Of a stretch of 64,000 nt of DNA, positions 1 to 7,792 are shown piece after piece; within the stretch, counting starts at the first letter, position 1; the number at the start of each line of letters is the position of its first letter. Source of the stretch: Mediterranea sp. An20 (GTDB lineage Bacteria; Bacteroidota; Bacteroidia; Bacteroidales; Bacteroidaceae); contig NZ_NFJV01000004.1 of the NCBI RefSeq assembly GCF_002160055.1, positions 1-64,000 of the forward strand, given 5' to 3'. A program made the position numbers and the translations under genes. Below the pieces are notes generated by a model. It ran no database searches and had not been told where the DNA came from. It saw nothing but the letters and a program-made list of their open reading frames with translations.

Positions 1-611
1 TCGGCACCGATGAAGAATGATTCGGTGAAGAAATAGTCCACACCGGCGGTGATGGCACCGCGGATGTTGAAGGCTTCGCCTACCGATTCGCCCATGTAGG
101 TCTCGTCGTCCGTCATGCTGCGCTCACGACCGTAAGCGTAGCCAACGCGAAGACCCACGTAAGGCAAAAGGCCGTCTACCTTTGTGCGGAAGTAGCGGTC
201 CACACCGGTGTATACTTGGAACTGTATCACCGAGCGGTCCGATACCGCACCATAGTTGGGGATGGAACCGTCACCGGGCTCATACGTCTCGTCTATCGTT
301 CCGGGGACCGGACCGTAGCCGGGAGCCTTGGTGATGTTCATGCCGCCTCCCAAATTCAGTTTCCACAAGTCGCGGAAGAACCAGCCACCTTCTATGCCGA
401 CAGACAGTGCCTTGTCGTTCCAGTTGGTGGAGGCTGCCTGCAGGCTGTAATCCGTAAGGTTGCCTGCGGCCGCGTTCTGCATCACACTTGAATTGTAACC
501 AAGGGTAAGCGCTACCGTGAAGTCGCCCTGCTGGGGATTCTTCTCCTGCGCACTTACCGCAAGGCTCATCATGGGCATAACGGCATACAGTAAAAGTTTT
601 CCTATTCTCAT
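1..611 (-). CDS. Outer-membrane beta-barrel protein, C-terminus cut by window edge
   Basis: Reading leftwards from the ATG at 609-611 there are about 203 uninterrupted codons that run off the window start. The N-terminus is a clear Sec signal peptide ending near VSAQ (residues 1-22). It is followed by alternating aromatic/glycine strands such as VALTLGYNSS, VGIEGGWFF, LNLGGGMNI, PYVGLRVGYAYG and ITAGVDYFF, the usual pattern of a small outer-membrane barrel. The gene starts 30 bp after the stop of the coiled-coil lipoprotein gene on the same strand, so the two are probably cotranscribed and may act together in the envelope. I do not recognise a specific family; a porin-like or OmpW/OmpX-like barrel is possible. 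The missing C-terminus prevents a firmer call. Confidence 0.75.
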   Translation of the reverse strand, partial: MRIGKLLLYAVMPMMSLAVSAQEKNPQQGDFTVALTLGYNSSVMQNAAAGNLTDYSLQAASTNWNDKALSVGIEGGWFFRDLWKLNLGGGMNITKAPGYGPVPGTIDETYEPGDGSIPNYGAVSDRSVIQFQVYTGVDRYFRTKVDGLLPYVGLRVGYAYGRERSMTDDETYMGESVGEAFNIRGAITAGVDYFFTESFFIGA

Positions 612-641
612 TTTACTTGATTTTAAGCCGTTAATAAGGGA

Positions 642-2354
642 TTATGCAGCTGCTTCGCCGCCTTCTTCGGGAGTCTCAGGAGTTTCAGGTTCAGACGGAG
701 TCTCTTCATCCAAATCTGAATTGATAGCTGCCTCCAAAGCTGCTTTGCAAGACTCAACAATAACGGTCTGCGCCTTAATCTTTTCTTGCAGTTCTGCAAT
801 TGTTGCTTCAGCATTTTCCAAAGTCCAAGTTGCATCAGTCAAGTTCTCTTCTACCCCAGCGATTGTTTCATTAGCTTCTGCTATCTTTCTTTCCAGTTCT
901 GCGATACGAGCATTGATGTCAGCACCAGCTTCTCCATAAGATATAAGGTTATAAATTGCATTATATTCGGCACTCAAATCTCCCAAGTTTTCATTCCATG
1001 CTTCTTGCCAAGCAGTATAAGCATCCTGCTGTGCTTCTAACAAGGTCTCAAAGTCTGCAACAGCCTTATTATAAGCATCTACATCCAGAGCAGCAATTGC
1101 ATCTTTGAATTTCGTCTGATTCTCAAGAGCTTCATCAGCAGCAGCTTGTTTGCCTGCCAAGTTATCTTTCGCCTGCGCTACTGCCAGTTCTGCATCTCTA
1201 ACGTCTTGAGTATATGTTTTAATGGCTGTTTCCTTATCCATACCATTAAGGACATCATCCTTACCCAAACCATTAGCTTTCGTTAAATTATCCTGAGCAG
1301 TCTTCAAATTCTCATTTGCCAAAGCTAACATAGCATAAGCCGTGAGAGCGCCTTCATATTGAGTATCCTTCTTGTCTTCAGGTTTACCCAGTTCTCCGTT
1401 TGCTTTAGCGAGTTCATCAGCTAAATCTCTTGTAGCTAACAATGTCTGTTCTTCATTCAGTCGAAGGTCTGAATAAAATGTAACGTATTCCACCTGATAA
1501 GCCGGTATGATAGACGTAACAGTCTCATAAATATAGTAAGAAACATAACTATTCAGAGTTCCATCTATAACAGCATAAGTAGTAGCATCTTCGATATCAT
1601 CTACTAATTCTTGCAGATCTTCAATTTTCGCATCAGCTTCTTGCAAAGGTGCCACAGTTGCCATCAAATCCGAACAAGCCTGGTTGTTTGCAAATGAGGT
1701 TGCAGCCATCTCGTATTTAGTACGCGCTGCTGCCAATTTCGCATATAACTCACTGTTATCCAAACCTTCGAAATCTTCACTCTTTAAGACTTCAATTTCT
1801 GCATTATATTGGTCAATAAGTTGTTGTTGTTGCAGAATGGTTTCAGCGTTTTCTTTTTCAGCCGTAGTAATTCCAGCTTCCAATCTTGCCAATTTTGCCT
1901 GTTCTTTAACTAAATCTTCTTGATAGCCTGTCAAGACGTCTAATTCATAGAAATAGGTACCGAACAGTTCTGTGATGCGCGAGTATTCAGCATCATCAAG
2001 TTCATTTTGAGCTTCTTGGATTTTCTTTTGCAAGCGGAGCAAATCAAGTTGATACTGCAAACGGATGTTCTCAATAGCAATGGCGTACTCTTCCTGCGCC
2101 TTTTGCAATTCAAATTGTTCTTTGTCAGCTTGAGCTTGTTCATAAGCAGCCTTAGCATTCTTCAATGCAGCTTCAGCATTAGCACGAATCAACTCAGCCT
2201 CTGCCTTAGCCTCATTCAGCGTAGCCAGCGAGCGCAGCTGTTCAGCCTTTGCGTCGCGAATGTTAGTTACCGATGCGGACTCATTGTCGTCCACGCACGC
2301 TCCCAGGGACAAGGCACCCAAGAGCACTGCTACCATCATTAATTTCTTTTTCAT
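642..2354 (-). CDS. Long coiled-coil lipoprotein, function unknown
   Basis: The predicted product has 570 residues. It begins with a lipoprotein signal (hydrophobic residues 5-19, lipobox LGAC with Cys20), so it is probably lipid-anchored in the envelope. Almost all of the rest is rich in Ala, Glu, Lys, Gln and Leu with heptad-like spacing, predicting long helical coiled coils in at least three blocks (about 33-170, 215-260 and 310-550). The extreme C-terminus is a Pro/Glu/Thr-rich tail (EETPSEPETPETPEEGG type). It is the first gene of an apparent two-gene unit with the barrel protein that follows 30 bp later. A periplasmic spacer or scaffold for the barrel is an inference from context only. 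No catalytic motif is visible. Confidence 0.8.
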   Translation of the reverse strand: MKKKLMMVAVLLGALSLGACVDDNESASVTNIRDAKAEQLRSLATLNEAKAEAELIRANAEAALKNAKAAYEQAQADKEQFELQKAQEEYAIAIENIRLQYQLDLLRLQKKIQEAQNELDDAEYSRITELFGTYFYELDVLTGYQEDLVKEQAKLARLEAGITTAEKENAETILQQQQLIDQYNAEIEVLKSEDFEGLDNSELYAKLAAARTKYEMAATSFANNQACSDLMATVAPLQEADAKIEDLQELVDDIEDATTYAVIDGTLNSYVSYYIYETVTSIIPAYQVEYVTFYSDLRLNEEQTLLATRDLADELAKANGELGKPEDKKDTQYEGALTAYAMLALANENLKTAQDNLTKANGLGKDDVLNGMDKETAIKTYTQDVRDAELAVAQAKDNLAGKQAAADEALENQTKFKDAIAALDVDAYNKAVADFETLLEAQQDAYTAWQEAWNENLGDLSAEYNAIYNLISYGEAGADINARIAELERKIAEANETIAGVEENLTDATWTLENAEATIAELQEKIKAQTVIVESCKAALEAAINSDLDEETPSEPETPETPEEGGEAAA

Positions 2355-2468
2355 ACCTCGTAAAAAAATTAATATAAGTAATTAATAAAATGTTTAAGCA
2401 GAAGAAGTTATCCACTCTCTCCTTAGTGGTTCCCTCCGGAAAACGCTTCTTCGTGCATCTTTTGGTGG

Positions 2469-2476
2469 CAAAATTA
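2469..2476 (-). promoter_or_regulatory. Bacteroidetes -7 box for the lipoprotein/barrel operon
   Basis: On the minus strand this reads TAATTTTG, matching the TAnnTTTG -7 consensus. It lies about 115 bp upstream of the lipoprotein start. The -33 region (around 2496-2502) is poor, so an activator may be needed; a 22-bp direct repeat sits just upstream. Confidence 0.45.
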
Positions 2477-2506
2477 TCATAAACTTACTAAACTTAACCA
2501 CTATTG

Positions 2507-2550
2507 CTGTCGCGAAGATGACACACCTGTGTTGCGAAAATGACACAGTC
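2507..2550. repeat. Two-unit 22-bp direct repeat upstream of promoter
   Basis: Two adjacent 22-bp units share GCGAAnATGACACA; GCGAA occurs at 2512 and again at 2534. The repeat lies immediately upstream (minus-strand sense) of the predicted promoter of the lipoprotein operon, so it may be a regulator-binding site. It also has the same period as the arrays found elsewhere in this window. Confidence 0.6.
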
Positions 2551-2685
2551 TGTTTAAAAAGGGTAGAAAAGAGGGTAAAAGAAGGGTATTCTTATATATA
2601 ATAGGTGTAAAAAGCAAGTGCCGTGCCGCAAAGAAGTCCTTTATTTGAGAAAATGTGTCTATTGTCGGGCAAATTAACCAATAAC

Positions 2686-2944
2686 TATACTTTGCGCGGG
2701 GTAGAATTGTGCATATCGCCACATTTTTGCATGCGTTGATAATCCCATAGAGGTTGAACCTAGCACGTCTGATTCTTTCCTGCCCCGCACACTCGGCAAC
2801 CTCAGAGAGGTTGAACTTTGCTTAACCGCCGATGGCTCCCCGAAGGGGAACACCTGCGGATCTATCCTCTTTCTCTCCGAGGTTGCCGAGTACATGCAGG
2901 GCAGGCAATGTGGAAATGCACAATTCTAACCCGCGCAAAGTATA
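2686..2944. repeat. 259-bp imperfect inverted-repeat element
   Basis: The outer arms 2686-2724 and 2908-2944 are near-perfect reverse complements: ACTTTGCGCGGG...AGAATTGTGCAT on the left, and the matching complement on the right. A second inner inverted pair (ACTCGGCAACCTC near 2788, GAGGTTGCCGAGT near 2879) shows that the whole unit is one large imperfect palindrome. Both flanking genes are on the minus strand. It contains no credible coding frame. A MITE-like insertion, a large transcript hairpin, or an invertible segment are the possibilities; the sequence alone does not decide. Confidence 0.75.
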
Positions 2945-3091
2945 ACAATAGAAGCAGCCGGCTCCCCTTGTGTTGCAGTAAACACAAACCGAAGCTTGTA
3001 AATACCAGTTTCGTGGTCATAAATCCCATACCCCCAAATATCCAGAAACTGGAAAAAACAGAATGCAACGCACAGACTTTCCGCATTCCGG

Positions 3092-4039
3092 TCACGCCTT
3101 GCGGTGCAGTTCCTTTTCGATATAAGACTGTATGTGCCTCATGCGTTTCTCTTCCAAGATTTCATTCACCGCAATCAGAATGCCCGTTTCCTCCACATTG
3201 CCGAACTCCGGATTGATGGCCGTACCGAACATGCGCATGGTGGGACTGAGGCTCATGTAGGCATTCACCAACGGCGGTATGTTGTAGCCCAACTTGCGCA
3301 CCTCGGCATTCAGAATCTTATAGTTTTCCTTGAAGGTATCTTTGCAGAACAAAGCCGCCAGCTCTTTCTCGTCCGTCTCGATTTCCAGCGGGTGGATGGG
3401 AGTAACCAGCTTCTCCTTGTCGCCGAAATGCTTGCGCAGGAAATAGAGAATCATATCGCGCCCGGGACGCGAATAATTGGGATACATCGTGACTTTGCCG
3501 AAGAAGTAGCGCACCTCAGGCATGATGACGGTCAGGGCTCCCAGTCCGTCCCACAAGTTGTCGAGGGCAAAAAGCCCCTTGCTGTCCATGCGCGTAGACT
3601 GATATTCGAGCGTAACGAACGAACGCGCCAACTCGATGGTAGTGGGAAGATAGTCATTCAGGAACCTGTCGGAGAAATGAAACATGTGAGCCGTGGCCAG
3701 CAGCGGTTTTCCCGCACTGTCAAACCGCACGTCGGTGCCCAGAATGTAACGGTATCCGCCCAGAATCTCTTCTGCCTCCGGATTCCATACGATGAGTTGT
3801 TTGTAAGGATGTTCCATCACATCAAACTCATCGATGTCCACCGACTTGCCCGTACCGCCGCCGGCAGCCCGGAAAGCAATTTCGCGCAACCGTCCGATTT
3901 CCTGCATCACATGAGGCGAGTCATGCGCCGTAACGATGTAAATCTGGTTGTTGCTGCGGTTAGTCATACGCAGGCGTTTATCTTCAGTCAGTTCCGCCTT
4001 CAGCAGTTCTTTGCTTACCGGTGCAATAATATCTTCCAT
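3092..4039 (-). CDS. glsB: GlsB-like N-acyltransferase (glycine lipid synthesis, first step)
   Basis: The product has 315 residues and belongs to the GNAT-related OlsB/hemolysin-like acyltransferases. In Bacteroides these N-acylate glycine with a hydroxy fatty acid from acyl-ACP to start glycine-lipid synthesis. Supporting segments are the acceptor-side block around residues 35-65 (VTAHDSPHVMQEIGRLRE, then AFRAAGGGTG), the HPYKQLIVWNPE block, GGYRYILG, and the later SRPGRDMILYFLRKHFGD segment. The start lies 2 bp after the stop of the PlsC-type gene upstream, so the two form an operon. The assignment to glycine rather than ornithine lipids rests on known Bacteroides biology (the glsB/glsA pair of B. 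thetaiotaomicron), not on a visible residue. Confidence 0.82.
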   Translation of the reverse strand: MEDIIAPVSKELLKAELTEDKRLRMTNRSNNQIYIVTAHDSPHVMQEIGRLREIAFRAAGGGTGKSVDIDEFDVMEHPYKQLIVWNPEAEEILGGYRYILGTDVRFDSAGKPLLATAHMFHFSDRFLNDYLPTTIELARSFVTLEYQSTRMDSKGLFALDNLWDGLGALTVIMPEVRYFFGKVTMYPNYSRPGRDMILYFLRKHFGDKEKLVTPIHPLEIETDEKELAALFCKDTFKENYKILNAEVRKLGYNIPPLVNAYMSLSPTMRMFGTAINPEFGNVEETGILIAVNEILEEKRMRHIQSYIEKELHRKA

Positions 4040-4041
4040 AT

Positions 4042-4863
4042 TCAGTTCAAATTATACACGATGTCTTTAACATATTGCGCCCACTGCTGCGGCGTCTTCG
4101 ACTTGTCGAACGTCTGCCAGGGGATGGGCTTCCCGATGGTGATGGTGAATGTCTTGTGGCGGTTCTTCAGCATCTCGTCCGCCAGATACAGCATGGCAAT
4201 GTTAAACTTGATGCCCAGCGCCTTGCAGAGATTGGCCAAGTTATAAAAGAAATTGGAATTCTGCCCGTCGAAGTGGATAGGCACCACATCGCGCCTGTGC
4301 TGCACACTTTTCACGACAAAAGCCTTTTTCCACTCCAAGTCACGGATTACCCCCCGCTGACGGCGCGAGCAAAGTCCGGCAGGAAACATCAGCAGTTGGT
4401 TGTCCGATGCAAAAGCCTCTTCGACCAGCCGCGGGAAATCCTTCGCCTGCTTTCCGGTCTTGTTGATGGGTATGCAGAGCGGTGCCAGTCCGTGCAGGTT
4501 CATCAGCAGGTCGTTGACCATATATTTTATCTTTCCCTGATAGTGCGTGCCCAGCACATACCCCAGCGCCAGACCGTCCTGTCCTCCCAAGGGATGATTG
4601 GACACGAATGTATAAAGCCCGCCCTCAGGAAGGTTCTCAGCCCCCTTCACCACGAGCCGGGCATCCAGGAAATCCAGGCTGGCCTTCAGGAAATCTACTC
4701 CCACCTTGTCTTGCGCACCGCGCAGAAAGCCGTTCAGCTCATCCTGATGGACAATGCGCTTCAGATAAGAAACGACAAAGCGGGGGATGTATCTGACCTT
4801 GTCCGGAGCTTTCTCCCGCAACACCTTATCTATGTCAATCAAAAATAATGAGTCGTCAGCCAT
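4042..4863 (-). CDS. glsA: GlsA-like O-acyltransferase (PlsC family)
   Basis: The product has 273 residues and belongs to the lysophospholipid acyltransferase superfamily. It carries the acceptor motif SNHPLGGQDG, the Bacteroidetes version of the HX4D box with one extra residue between His and Asp, and a downstream block FPAGLCSRR that resembles the glycerolipid-acceptor motif. It would O-acylate the N-acylglycine made by the adjacent GlsB-like enzyme, giving the mature diacyl glycine lipid of the envelope. I chose the ATG at 4861-4863 over an in-frame ATG at 4890 because the predicted -7 box (4888-4895) overlaps the latter. Only 2 bp separate its stop from glsB. Confidence 0.82.
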   Translation of the reverse strand: MADDSLFLIDIDKVLREKAPDKVRYIPRFVVSYLKRIVHQDELNGFLRGAQDKVGVDFLKASLDFLDARLVVKGAENLPEGGLYTFVSNHPLGGQDGLALGYVLGTHYQGKIKYMVNDLLMNLHGLAPLCIPINKTGKQAKDFPRLVEEAFASDNQLLMFPAGLCSRRQRGVIRDLEWKKAFVVKSVQHRRDVVPIHFDGQNSNFFYNLANLCKALGIKFNIAMLYLADEMLKNRHKTFTITIGKPIPWQTFDKSKTPQQWAQYVKDIVYNLN

Positions 4864-4887
4864 GCTTAAATGTTTGAAATAACAGCG

Positions 4888-4919
4888 CAAAATTAGCGCA
4901 TCTTTTTAATTTATTGCAA
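4888..4919 (-). promoter_or_regulatory. glsAB promoter
   Basis: On the minus strand TAATTTTG (4895-4888) forms the -7 box and TTG (4919-4917) the -33 element, with 21 bp between them. Transcription would begin about 20 bp before the ATG at 4863. Confidence 0.6.
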
Positions 4920-5273
4920 GAATTTGTCAGAAAACTATCCCTTCCATCCACCAAAAACATGCAATCTGCCTGCCAAGTGTCAGTTTAGACCGTCAATATT
5001 GCGCAAAACGCTCCAGAATGTGCAAAAAATGACCAGACTCCGGAGCCAGTCTTATGAAGGCAACCCTCTTCCACTTTCCACCTTTTCGGAGCCTCCGAAC
5101 AGACTTTTCCGGCCAAAAAACAGAGTAAAACAACCATTTAACAGTTTTCACCCTAAAGATTACCTGAATTCCCCCCATCCAAACCGGAAAAACTCCGTAA
5201 ACTTGCAACATAAAACAATCATAGAGAAAACGGCTGAAGAAAAGCCGGCCTGAACCTATAAAAAAAACAGATT
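4920..5273. other. Gap before sigma factor gene: no gene seen
   Basis: About 350 bp between the divergent glsAB promoter and the sigma factor gene. One open frame starting with TTG at 4924 has a low-complexity, Pro/Asn-rich product and no family character, so I do not call it. No strong TAnnTTTG box is obvious for the sigma gene; a long leader is possible. Confidence 0.5.
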
Positions 5274-5777
5274 ATGAACAGTGTAACATTTACAAAAGAA
5301 TTAGTAGGCGTACAAGACGAACTCTTGCGCTTTGCCTATAAACTGACAGCCGACCATGAAGACGCCAACGACCTATTGCAGGAAACGTCGCTCAAGGCGC
5401 TGGACAACGAAGACAAGTATGAACCCCAGACCAACTTCAAGGGCTGGATATATACCATCATGCGCAACATCTTTATTAATAATTACCGCCGCATTGTGCG
5501 CGAACAGACCTTTGTAGACACCACCGACAACCAGTATCACCTGAACCTTTCGCACGATGATGCCTTTGAAAGCACGGAAAGTGCCTACGACCTTAAAGAA
5601 ATGCGCCGCATTGTCAACAACTTGCCGAAGGAATACCGCGTGCCCTTCTCCATGCACATCGCCGGTTTCAAATATCGCGAAATTGCCGAAAAACTGGGTC
5701 TTCCGATAGGAACAGTGAAAAGCCGCATCTTCTTCACCCGACAAAGGTTGCAGGAAGAACTGAAGGACTTCCGATAA
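5274..5777 (+). CDS. ECF-type RNA polymerase sigma factor
   Basis: The product has 167 residues, standard for an extracytoplasmic-function sigma factor. Region 2 spans about residues 8-75 (LLRFAYKLTADHEDANDLLQ, then FKGWIYTIMRNIFINNYRR) and region 4 about 108-160, with the helix-turn-helix YREIAEKLGLPIGTVKSRI. It would direct core polymerase to stress- or envelope-responsive promoters. No anti-sigma gene adjoins it: the next gene downstream is on the opposite strand and a strong terminator follows. Its control is therefore either in trans or by a soluble signal. Bacteroides has related orphan-like ECF factors, but I cannot tell which one this is. Confidence 0.92.
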   Translation: MNSVTFTKELVGVQDELLRFAYKLTADHEDANDLLQETSLKALDNEDKYEPQTNFKGWIYTIMRNIFINNYRRIVREQTFVDTTDNQYHLNLSHDDAFESTESAYDLKEMRRIVNNLPKEYRVPFSMHIAGFKYREIAEKLGLPIGTVKSRIFFTRQRLQEELKDFR

Positions 5778-5823
5778 AAGGAGACGTGACCTCCGCAGCA
5801 AGAAAGAGTCGAAATAGGGGGAG

Positions 5824-5875
5824 AGTGTGCCGAAAATGGAAAACGACTTTCATTTCGGCACACTTTCTTTTTGTT
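5824..5875 (+). terminator. Rho-independent terminator of the sigma gene
   Basis: The hairpin arms 5824-5838 and 5851-5864 (AGTGTGCCGAAA / TTTCGGCACACT) are followed by TTCTTTTTG. Confidence 0.85.
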
Positions 5876-5961
5876 TATTTTTAAGTAGAAAATAAGTGTG
5901 TGCCTGCCTCATGAATCGGATGACATAAACAGAAGAATTCGCACTGATTTTCTCCTTACAC

Positions 5962-6049
5962 ATTGAAAGCAACTTTCTCAGCCCTTGGAAGCACGGTTCT
6001 TATTGCTTGGAAGCAAGCGGCATCTCTATAAGAAGGCCCATGAAAAGGA
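5962..6049. repeat. 22-bp tandem array (about 4 units)
   Basis: Units start at 5962, 5984, 6006 and 6028. The middle two both open with CTTGGAAGCA exactly 22 bp apart, and the first has ATTGAAAGCA. The last unit is degenerate (ATAAGAAGGC). The array ends 3 bp before a copy of the GTGAAAGAT composite element. Confidence 0.65.
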
Positions 6050-6051
6050 AC

Positions 6052-6178
6052 AGTGAAAATTGTGAAAGACGCGTGAGGGATGTATCCTTCACAGCAATAC
6101 ACTAAATCACAACGAGTTATTTGCGCGTGAAGCCGTGAAGGGAGTTCGAGAGATTCTTGTTCTTGGAATACATGGCAG
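6052..6178 (+). repeat. GTGAAAGAT composite intergenic element, copy A
   Basis: It contains GTGAAAGA, the imperfect dyad GTGAGGGAT/ATCCTTCAC (6072-6091), a spacer with CTAAATCACAACG-GTTATTTGC, then GTGAAGCCGTGAAGG and a weaker tail GAGATTCTTGTTCTTGG. The same order occurs at 30285-30410 and 55162-55290, and inverted at 54927-55013. Confidence 0.75.
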
Positions 6179-6197
6179 ACCTCATGCAGATAAGCAA

Positions 6198-6641
6198 TCA
6201 GTCATATTTAGCGTTCAGAGTTTTTTGATGCTGCACCTGTGCCATACGCCAGCCCACAGCCACCAGCAAGGCTCCAAAGGTCAAGAGTATGCCGTAGAGC
6301 AAGCTCTCCCACCCCGGAAAACGGACATGACGCGGCAAACGTGGATTGTAAAGAATATCCACCGAATCGCCTTCTTCCAGTAAAAAGGGAACATAGAAAT
6401 CCAGCGTGACGTGCATTTTCCCATAGAGCGTGGTTTCATAGCACACATCCACATCACACGACGTCCGGATTTTTCGGTGCTTGTATGAACGTTCAAAATG
6501 CACCTTGTCTACCACTCCCGTAGTGCTCAAGTAATCATCGGCGGCATCTGCCAGCGAACAAAATCCGTAAATTCCGCCTGCCAGCAGACAAATGCCAACC
6601 ACCCAGAAAACTGCAATCCAAAATCTGTATGGAGCCTTCAT
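6198..6641 (-). CDS. DUF3592-like membrane protein
   Basis: The product has 147 residues with two predicted membrane helices: about residues 8-30 (WIAVFWVVGICLLAGGIYGF) and 110-130 (LLYGILLTFGALLVAVGW). Between them lies an extracytoplasmic beta-rich segment containing TGVVDKVHFERSY and YVPFLLEEGDSVDILYNP. The latter matches the 'y..GD.V.V.YnP' signature of DUF3592 proteins, whose function is unknown. It stands alone, with repeat elements on both sides, and no operon partner is seen. Confidence 0.7.
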   Translation of the reverse strand: MKAPYRFWIAVFWVVGICLLAGGIYGFCSLADAADDYLSTTGVVDKVHFERSYKHRKIRTSCDVDVCYETTLYGKMHVTLDFYVPFLLEEGDSVDILYNPRLPRHVRFPGWESLLYGILLTFGALLVAVGWRMAQVQHQKTLNAKYD

Positions 6642-6691
6642 AACTGTAACTCTTTTAAGAAACTTACTCCGACCTTTTTCAGAAGCCTAAA

Positions 6692-7007
6692 AGCCTGTCT
6701 AAATTTCTTGAATATCCGCAAAGCTCCTATTCAGTGACAAGCTACTAGCTACGAGTAAGATTGCCTGTAAGACTCAGGGCGAGTATGTTTGTAGCTCGTA
6801 GCTCGTAACTGGTAGCTGAATGGCCGATTGCGGACATTCATATTAAATTTTCCTCTGTTTAGATTTATATTCAGCTTTCTTTGAGCCTCTTCCCAGTCTC
6901 TTTTCCCGACATACTTTGTCACGTAGCCCGCTACACCCTTCAGTACACCGGGAAAATATCCTCGGAAACAGCACTCAAAATAAAGCTGAGCAAAATTTAA
7001 ACAGGCT
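6692..7007. mobile_element. MITE-like element with 15-bp inverted ends
   Basis: The ends AGCCTGTCTAAATTT (6692-6706) and AAATTTAAACAGGCT (6993-7007) are reverse complements with one mismatch. The right half (about 6850-7012) is clearly related to 62338-62510 through blocks such as GCCTCTTnCCnGTCTCTTTTCC. Its last 50 bp match 30758-30806 almost base for base. No transposase is present. A minus-strand frame at 6749-7141 crosses it but looks accidental. Confidence 0.65.
6701..6850. repeat. Large imperfect hairpin nested in the MITE-like element
   Basis: The arms 6701-6755 and 6795-6850 are reverse complements over about 55 bp with scattered mismatches (ATATCCGCA...ATTCAG...CTACGAG). A 39-bp loop separates them. 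The related copy at 62338 lacks this hairpin, so it seems to be a secondary insertion. Confidence 0.7.
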
Positions 7008-7243
7008 CTAAGCGAGCGTAAAGATAGGAAAACAGCCACAAAAATCCAAATAAAAGCAGCGACTCCCGCTTTCCGCCGTGTTATCTGCCAAGCACCTGCC
7101 CGAAGCCCGGCAGGGGTATCTTTCTTCCGAAAATGCCGCAATCCCCCACCAATAAAGACTTAGGCGAGCCTATTCATTTTCAAACGGATAAGCTATCAAC
7201 CGGGTGTTGAAAACTTATTTGAAAGTTTTTCGGGCAAACATAG

Positions 7244-7258
7244 TGGGGAATTGTGGGG
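7244..7258 (+). promoter_or_regulatory. Probable MraZ operator
   Basis: TGGGG occurs at 7244-7248 and 7254-7258 with a 5-bp AATTG spacer, repeated with an exact 10-bp period. This matches the TGGGN-N5-TGGGN direct repeats that MraZ is known to bind in front of its own gene. A TACTTTTA box (7265-7272), a possible -7 element, follows directly, so binding would interfere with transcription of the dcw cluster. Confidence 0.65.
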
Positions 7259-7309
7259 AATTGTGTACTTTTACCCCCGCTTATATAATAAGGTAAAATA
7301 AAGAGAGAA

Positions 7310-7792
7310 ATGATACGTTTTTTGGGTAACATAGAGGCAAAGACAGACACGAAGGGAAGAGTCTTCATCCCTGCCGTGTTCCGCAAGCAGCTGCAAGCCG
7401 CCGGCGAGGAAAGCTTAGTGCTGCGCAAAGACGTATTTCAGGACTGCCTGGTACTTTACCCGGAAAGCATTTGGTTCAAGACACAGACTGAACTGCGCCA
7501 ACGGCTGAACAAATGGAATGCCCGCCAGCAAGCCGTATTCCGCCAGTTTGTCAGCGATGCAGAAGTGGTGATACCCGACGGCAACGGGCGCATCCTCATC
7601 CCCCGCCGCTACCTGCAAATGGCCGGCATCGAAAGCGAGGTACGCTTCATCGGCATGGACAACACCATCGAAATCTGGGCCAAAGCACGCGCTGACGTGC
7701 CTTTCATGGAGGCCGAAGCCTTCGGTGAAGCACTGCAGGAAGTATTGGGCAGCGAATCATGGAACCATAACGGAGATTGGACAAATGACTAA
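7310..7792 (+). CDS. mraZ: Transcriptional regulator MraZ
   Basis: The product has 160 residues with two SpoVT-AbrB-like halves. Each carries the family DxxxR signature: DTKGR at 13-17 and DGNGR at 90-94, each followed by an IP or LIP step. MraZ forms a ring-shaped DNA-binding oligomer that represses its own operon through TGGGN direct repeats, and such repeats stand 52-66 bp upstream here. It is the first gene of the dcw cluster, and its final codons overlap the start of rsmH. The length is slightly above the usual 143-155, typical of Bacteroidetes members. Confidence 0.95.
   Translation: MIRFLGNIEAKTDTKGRVFIPAVFRKQLQAAGEESLVLRKDVFQDCLVLYPESIWFKTQTELRQRLNKWNARQQAVFRQFVSDAEVVIPDGNGRILIPRRYLQMAGIESEVRFIGMDNTIEIWAKARADVPFMEAEAFGEALQEVLGSESWNHNGDWTND

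Noticed and set aside
4924..5253. 109-residue TTG-start frame before the sigma gene
   Set aside because: Low-complexity product, rare start and no family match by eye.
6749..7141. Minus-strand 130-residue frame
   Set aside because: It crosses the inverted-repeat element and its flanks, has no family character and lacks coding-like codon use. Partial similarity to a frame at 62358-62564 comes from the shared repeat.
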